This document shows, in pieces, positions 5,590 through 9,075 of a stretch of 9,075 nt of DNA. Positions within the stretch are counted from its first letter, which is position 1. Every line of letters begins with the position of its first letter. Position numbers and translations under genes: made by a program. Source of the stretch: Acidimicrobiia bacterium (GTDB taxonomy: Bacteria; Actinomycetota; Acidimicrobiia; Spongiisociales; ZC4RG35); assembly GCA_030623125.1 (NCBI GenBank), contig JAUXMQ010000026.1, positions 1 through 9,075 of the forward strand, in the 5' to 3' direction. The notes beneath the pieces are model-generated. The model saw only the letters and a program-made list of their open reading frames with translations, ran no database searches and was not told the DNA's origin.

Positions 5590-8500
5590 TCACCGAAAGT
5601 CACGGGACTTCACGGTGCGCACTCCTATTGGTTCGAAGTCCCGGGCAACGATGTTGGTGACACCGTCGTAGAACTCGAGACGTCCATAGATCACCAGGGC
5701 CGGGCTTTTTCGCACCACGTTGCGATGTTTGGCCCACACCTCGGGCAGAACCACGATGTTCAATAGCCCGGTCTCGTCCTCGAGGTTGAGAAAATAGACA
5801 CCTTTGGCCGTCCCCGGTCTCTGCCGGTGGGTGATCACCCCGGCAACCTTTACCCGGGACCGATGACGGCGAACCTCGAGGGCCGCCGCCGCGGTGAGAC
5901 ATCCATCGAGTTGGTCCCTGACGAAGCTCATCGGATGAGTGGCTGACACCGAAGTCGCCCACAGGTCGGCACGATGAGACTCCTCTTCGCTCATACCCGG
6001 CAACTCGGGTGCCTCTACACCCGGCGAAAGCGGTAATCGTTCCGGGTCGATCTCGGCGAGGGCTCCCGCCGCCCACATACCCTCCCGACGCCCCAGACCG
6101 ATCGACTCCAGGGCGCCCGCCGCCGCCAAGCCCTCCAAGGAGTCCACATCCAAACCGGTGCGAAAAGCCAGATCCTCCGGTGAGACGAACTCACCACCCA
6201 AGACCCGCGCCGCTTCAACGCGGGTGATTTCGGACTCCCCCAGATTCCTGACATAACGCAACCCCATCCTCACTCCGACAGCGGGGCGAATCGCATCTTC
6301 GACGTGGCCCCTCCCCCGTCGCCACCGCTGGCCGAGATAGGACACAACGTCCTCGGGATCGGCGTCGATGGGCTCGACCGTGCAGTCATGCCACGACACA
6401 TTCACATCAGGCGACAGCACCACTACACCATGGCGTTGAGCGTCCTGGACAAGGGAGTTGGGGCTGTAGAAGCCCATTGGCTGGGCGTTGAGCAGACCCG
6501 TCAGATACTCAGCCGGATAGTGAAACCGGAGCCAGGTCGACATGTAGACGATGTAGGCAAAACTCACCGAATGACTCTCAGGAAAACCAAAGCTGGCGAA
6601 TCCCTGGAGCTTCTCCCAGATCTCGTCAGCTGCTGTATCGGTGATCCCTTTCCCCGCCATCCCGACGTAGACCTCCTCCTTGAGCCGGCCCATCGCCTCC
6701 TTGGAGCGTTTGTGTGTCATCGCCTGCCGAAGCCTGTCGGCCTGTGATCCGTCAAACCCGGCGCAGACCCGGGCCAGCTCCATCAGTTGCTCTTGAAATA
6801 TGGGAACACCCAGGGTCTTCTTCAAGATCGTCTCGGTAGAGGGATGCGGATAGCGGATCGGTTCCTCTCCGTTACGGCGACGCAGATATGGGTGGACCGA
6901 CTGGCCCTGAATCGGCCCTGGTCGGATCAGAGCCACCTCCACAGCCAGGTCGTAGAAGGTCTTCGGCTTCATCTTGGGAAGGGTCGCCATCTGCGCCCGC
7001 GACTCGATCTGGAAAACTCCAACCGTGTCGGCCCGGGTGATCGACTCATAAATCGCCGGCTCCTGGGGGATACGGGCCAGGTCGATCTCGACGCCGTGAG
7101 TGTCCTCAATCATGTCGGTGGCCAGATGCAGCGCATTGAGCATGCCAAGACCCAGCAAGTCGAACTTGACGATGCCGACCGCGGCCGAGTCGTCCTTGTC
7201 CCACTGGATGACAGTCCGGCCTTCCATCCGACCCCACTCCAACGGCACCACCTGCCACAGCGGCCGGTCGGCGATGACCATCCCACCGGAGTGGATGCCA
7301 AGGTGACGTGGGTAGCCGTCTAGCCGCCAGCAGATGTCGTAGATCATCTCGGCGGTCATCCCCGCAGGCAGGGAAGTATCCATACTTCTGAGCTGGGCCG
7401 GGTCGCGTGTGTCGACGTATTTGGAGAGACCGTCCACCTGGGCCTGGGTGAACCCGAACGTCTTGGCCACATCGCGCAGCACCGACCGCGCGCGGTAGGT
7501 GATGACGTTGGCCACCATCGCCGCCCGCTCCCTTCCATAGCGGCGATAACAGTATTGAATGACCTCCTCGCGACGGTCAGCCTCGAAATCGACGTCGATG
7601 TCGGGGGGCTTGCCCCGCTCCACGGATAGGAAACGCTCGAAAGGAAGTTGGAGACGGATCGGGTCGACCCGGGTCAGTCCGATACAACGACACACCGCTG
7701 AATCGGCCCCCGACCCCCTGATCTGACAGAAAATGTCCTGGTCGCGGGCGAAGTCGACCAGATCCTTGACCACCAGAAAATAGCCGGGGAACCCGAGTTT
7801 CTCGATTATCTCCAACTCATGCTGCAGCCGGCTCCGGGCTACCGGGTCGATGCCGTCGTCCGACCCCGGATAGACGTCCCGGGCGCCCTCCCATGTGAGA
7901 TGACGCAGGTAGTCCATCTCATCCCTGAAATGACCGGGCATCGGGAAGTCAGGCAACCGCGGAGCGATCAGACCGAGGTCGAAGGCGAGACGACTCCCCA
8001 ACTCGGCACTTCGGGCCACTGCACCCGGATAACGGGCGAATCGGGCTGACATCTCGTCGGGGTGCTTCAGATAGCGCTCGTCGCTGGCGGGACGAAAACC
8101 ATCCGCTTGGGCAAGGGTGCGCCTGCCGGCAATGGCGGCCAGCACTTCTGACAGATAGGCGTCGGCCCGATCGTGATAGTGGGCCTGGTTGGTGGCCACG
8201 ACGGAGAGTCCCAGTTTTTGGGCCACCTCCCAGAGCAAATCGTTGCGGGGGTCATCCTCGGGCATCCCGTGATGCCACATCTCGACATGGAGACGAGGAC
8301 CGAAAATCTCACGAAGACGGGACGCTCCACGAATTGTGCCACCCAGGTCACCGGACGCAGCCGCCCTGGGGACTGCCCCGGTGTGGCAACCGGTGAGAGC
8401 GTGGACGTCGTTGTTGTCGGCAGCGGTGGAAAGGTCTTCCCACGAATAGATGGGGTGATCCTTCTCCCCCCTCATCTGTGCCTTGGTAATCAGATGAGAG

Positions 8501-8916
8501 AGGGCCCGATAGCCGTCAGGGGAGCCTGCCAGCAACACAAGATGGTCGGACCTTGGTAGGTCGGTGGGTTTGATCCCATGGGCCCTGACCGACCGGCCAC
8601 GACGTAACCTGCCCTGGCCACCCTTGACCCGGGCGTAACGCTGTTTGTCCCATTCCTCGGCTTTCGCCACCGGGTCGGCATGGCCAGACGGATTGACCTC
8701 CAACCCGATTTCCACTCCATAGATGGCGGGCAACCCGGCGTCCTGAGCAGCTTGCCAGAATCGGGAGACCCCGTAGAACCCATCATGATCGGTTACGGCG
8801 AGTGCCTCGTAACCAAGCTCGATGGCCCGTTCCACCAGATCTTCAGGATGTGATCCCCCGTCCAGAAAGGAGAAGTTGGTGTGACAGTGGAGTTCGGCGT
8901 AGCGAAAAGACACCAC
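5590..8916 (-). CDS. dnaE2: Error-prone DNA polymerase III alpha subunit DnaE2 (ImuC)
   Basis: An 1108-residue C-family DNA polymerase of the DnaE2/ImuC type, used for mutagenic translesion synthesis after DNA damage. The PHP domain comes first (HCH at 10-12, TDHD at 42-45, Glu69). The palm carries the catalytic aspartates in PPDIDVDFE (Asp439 and Asp441) and KFDLLGL (Asp586). Further marks are RHLGIHSGGMV (537-547), FQEQLME (707-713) and SFGFPESHSVSFAYIVY (775-791). A helix-hairpin-helix region follows, then an OB-fold (about 1022-1094) and the SRDFR terminus typical of DnaE2. Length matches the family. A basic insertion lies at about residues 80-122 in the PHP domain. The family motif RGSAANS, as I recall it, reads RGSGADS here. 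The start is GTG at 8916-8914, followed at once by a second GTG. No Shine-Dalgarno sequence precedes it, and an SOS box lies 9 nt upstream. No imuA or imuB adjoins it in this window. Confidence 0.96.
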   Translation of the reverse strand: MVSFRYAELHCHTNFSFLDGGSHPEDLVERAIELGYEALAVTDHDGFYGVSRFWQAAQDAGLPAIYGVEIGLEVNPSGHADPVAKAEEWDKQRYARVKGGQGRLRRGRSVRAHGIKPTDLPRSDHLVLLAGSPDGYRALSHLITKAQMRGEKDHPIYSWEDLSTAADNNDVHALTGCHTGAVPRAAASGDLGGTIRGASRLREIFGPRLHVEMWHHGMPEDDPRNDLLWEVAQKLGLSVVATNQAHYHDRADAYLSEVLAAIAGRRTLAQADGFRPASDERYLKHPDEMSARFARYPGAVARSAELGSRLAFDLGLIAPRLPDFPMPGHFRDEMDYLRHLTWEGARDVYPGSDDGIDPVARSRLQHELEIIEKLGFPGYFLVVKDLVDFARDQDIFCQIRGSGADSAVCRCIGLTRVDPIRLQLPFERFLSVERGKPPDIDVDFEADRREEVIQYCYRRYGRERAAMVANVITYRARSVLRDVAKTFGFTQAQVDGLSKYVDTRDPAQLRSMDTSLPAGMTAEMIYDICWRLDGYPRHLGIHSGGMVIADRPLWQVVPLEWGRMEGRTVIQWDKDDSAAVGIVKFDLLGLGMLNALHLATDMIEDTHGVEIDLARIPQEPAIYESITRADTVGVFQIESRAQMATLPKMKPKTFYDLAVEVALIRPGPIQGQSVHPYLRRRNGEEPIRYPHPSTETILKKTLGVPIFQEQLMELARVCAGFDGSQADRLRQAMTHKRSKEAMGRLKEEVYVGMAGKGITDTAADEIWEKLQGFASFGFPESHSVSFAYIVYMSTWLRFHYPAEYLTGLLNAQPMGFYSPNSLVQDAQRHGVVVLSPDVNVSWHDCTVEPIDADPEDVVSYLGQRWRRGRGHVEDAIRPAVGVRMGLRYVRNLGESEITRVEAARVLGGEFVSPEDLAFRTGLDVDSLEGLAAAGALESIGLGRREGMWAAGALAEIDPERLPLSPGVEAPELPGMSEEESHRADLWATSVSATHPMSFVRDQLDGCLTAAAALEVRRHRSRVKVAGVITHRQRPGTAKGVYFLNLEDETGLLNIVVLPEVWAKHRNVVRKSPALVIYGRLEFYDGVTNIVARDFEPIGVRTVKSRDFR

Positions 8917-8919
8917 ATC

Positions 8920-8925
8920 ATTCTA
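8920..8925 (-). promoter_or_regulatory. Candidate -10 element of the dnaE2 promoter
   Basis: On the minus strand these bases read TAGAAT, five of six matches to TATAAT. Transcription would begin at about 8916-8913, on the GTG start codon itself, so dnaE2 mRNA would be leaderless. No good -35 hexamer lies at the normal distance. CTGACA (8954-8949) is 23 nt upstream, which is too far. A weak -35 is compatible with an inducible promoter. Confidence 0.5.
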
Positions 8926-8941
8926 TCGAACATACGTTCGA
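8926..8941. promoter_or_regulatory. LexA operator (SOS box) of dnaE2
   Basis: The bases TCGAAC-ATAC-GTTCGA form a perfect inverted repeat that matches the mycobacterial/actinobacterial LexA consensus TCGAAC-N4-GTTCGA. The symmetry extends one more base on each side (8925-8942). The box lies directly upstream of the TAGAAT -10 element and 9 nt before the dnaE2 GTG, so bound LexA would block RNA polymerase. RecA-stimulated LexA cleavage after DNA damage should release dnaE2 transcription. Confidence 0.93.
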
Positions 8942-9037
8942 TGTGGTCTGTCAGGGGAGAATCTTGAATCCCCCCGGAGATAGGACGCAAAGGGGACCAA
9001 GGCCAGTCACCGGCTACCGTCGGCTCTGGAGGTCGAC

Positions 9038-9075
9038 ATGTCATCAATCACAAAGACAATTCGCCTGTCAGGTAA
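9038..9075 (+). CDS. Start of an unidentified gene, 3'-partial
   Basis: ATG at 9038 follows a strong Shine-Dalgarno GGAGG (9028-9032) with a 5-nt spacer, and the frame stays open to the window end. Only twelve residues are visible (MSSITKTIRLSG), too few for identification. The alternation of polar and hydrophobic residues before LSG faintly recalls the first strand of dodecin-like proteins, but this is speculation. It is not recognisable as imuA or imuB. It is divergent from dnaE2, with its start 96 nt from the LexA box, so it is probably under a separate promoter. Confidence 0.6.
   Translation, partial: MSSITKTIRLSG

Noticed and set aside
6304..7323. Two + strand frames (6304-6747 and 6787-7323) inside dnaE2
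   Set aside because: They are antisense to conserved polymerase motifs; His/Arg-rich translations without any family resemblance.
8954..8973. GGGGA/TCCCC hairpin between dnaE2 and the right-edge gene
   Set aside because: Five pairs around a ten-base loop, with no position or T tract suggesting a terminator or operator; likely chance.
8948..9074. CTGTCAGG occurring twice (near 8948 and 9067) as a direct repeat
   Set aside because: An eight-base match at this distance is expected by chance, and one copy lies within coding sequence.

Overview
The window looks like chromosomal DNA from a moderately high-GC actinobacterium, possibly Acidimicrobiia-like. The reasons are a DDN/F420-type nitroreductase-family protein, an actinobacterial-style ABC exporter (N-terminal WWSYLKYDE and signature YRLSGGEKQR), a small secreted transglycosylase-like protein, and dnaE2 preceded by a mycobacterial-type LexA box. 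The taxonomic call is inference. I see no rRNA, tRNA, CRISPR array, insertion sequence or phage gene.

Layout. The left edge (1-353, +) is the 3' part of a deazaflavin-dependent nitroreductase/quinone-reductase family gene. It is followed by a small unrecognised gene (413-784, +), possibly leaderless, whose stop overlaps the stop of the convergent ABC exporter gene. The exporter (781-2673, -) lies just downstream of a lipoprotein gene (2711-3472, -) and the two are probably one operon. The exporter's best start is an unusual ATC codon 9 nt after a perfect AGGAGG. A 250-nt divergent region (3473-3722) separates this operon from a + strand gene (3723-4805) that fuses a complete type II 3-dehydroquinate dehydratase to a complete alpha/beta-hydrolase domain. 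After a 134-nt gap that can fold into a three-helix leader comes a secreted lysozyme/transglycosylase-like protein (4940-5575, +). It converges on dnaE2 (5590-8916, -), the error-prone DNA polymerase III alpha subunit. dnaE2 has a perfect TCGAAC-N4-GTTCGA SOS box directly upstream and appears to be leaderless. The right edge holds the first 12 codons of a divergent gene (9038 onward, +).

How the genes fit together. This is mostly a housekeeping and accessory mosaic and not one pathway. The clearest regulatory logic is SOS control of dnaE2, a translesion-synthesis polymerase, here without imuA or imuB beside it. The lipoprotein and exporter may act together at the envelope. The points most worth following up are the AroQ-hydrolase fusion, the ATC start of the exporter, and the structured leader whose outer helix would sequester the ribosome-binding site of the transglycosylase-like gene.
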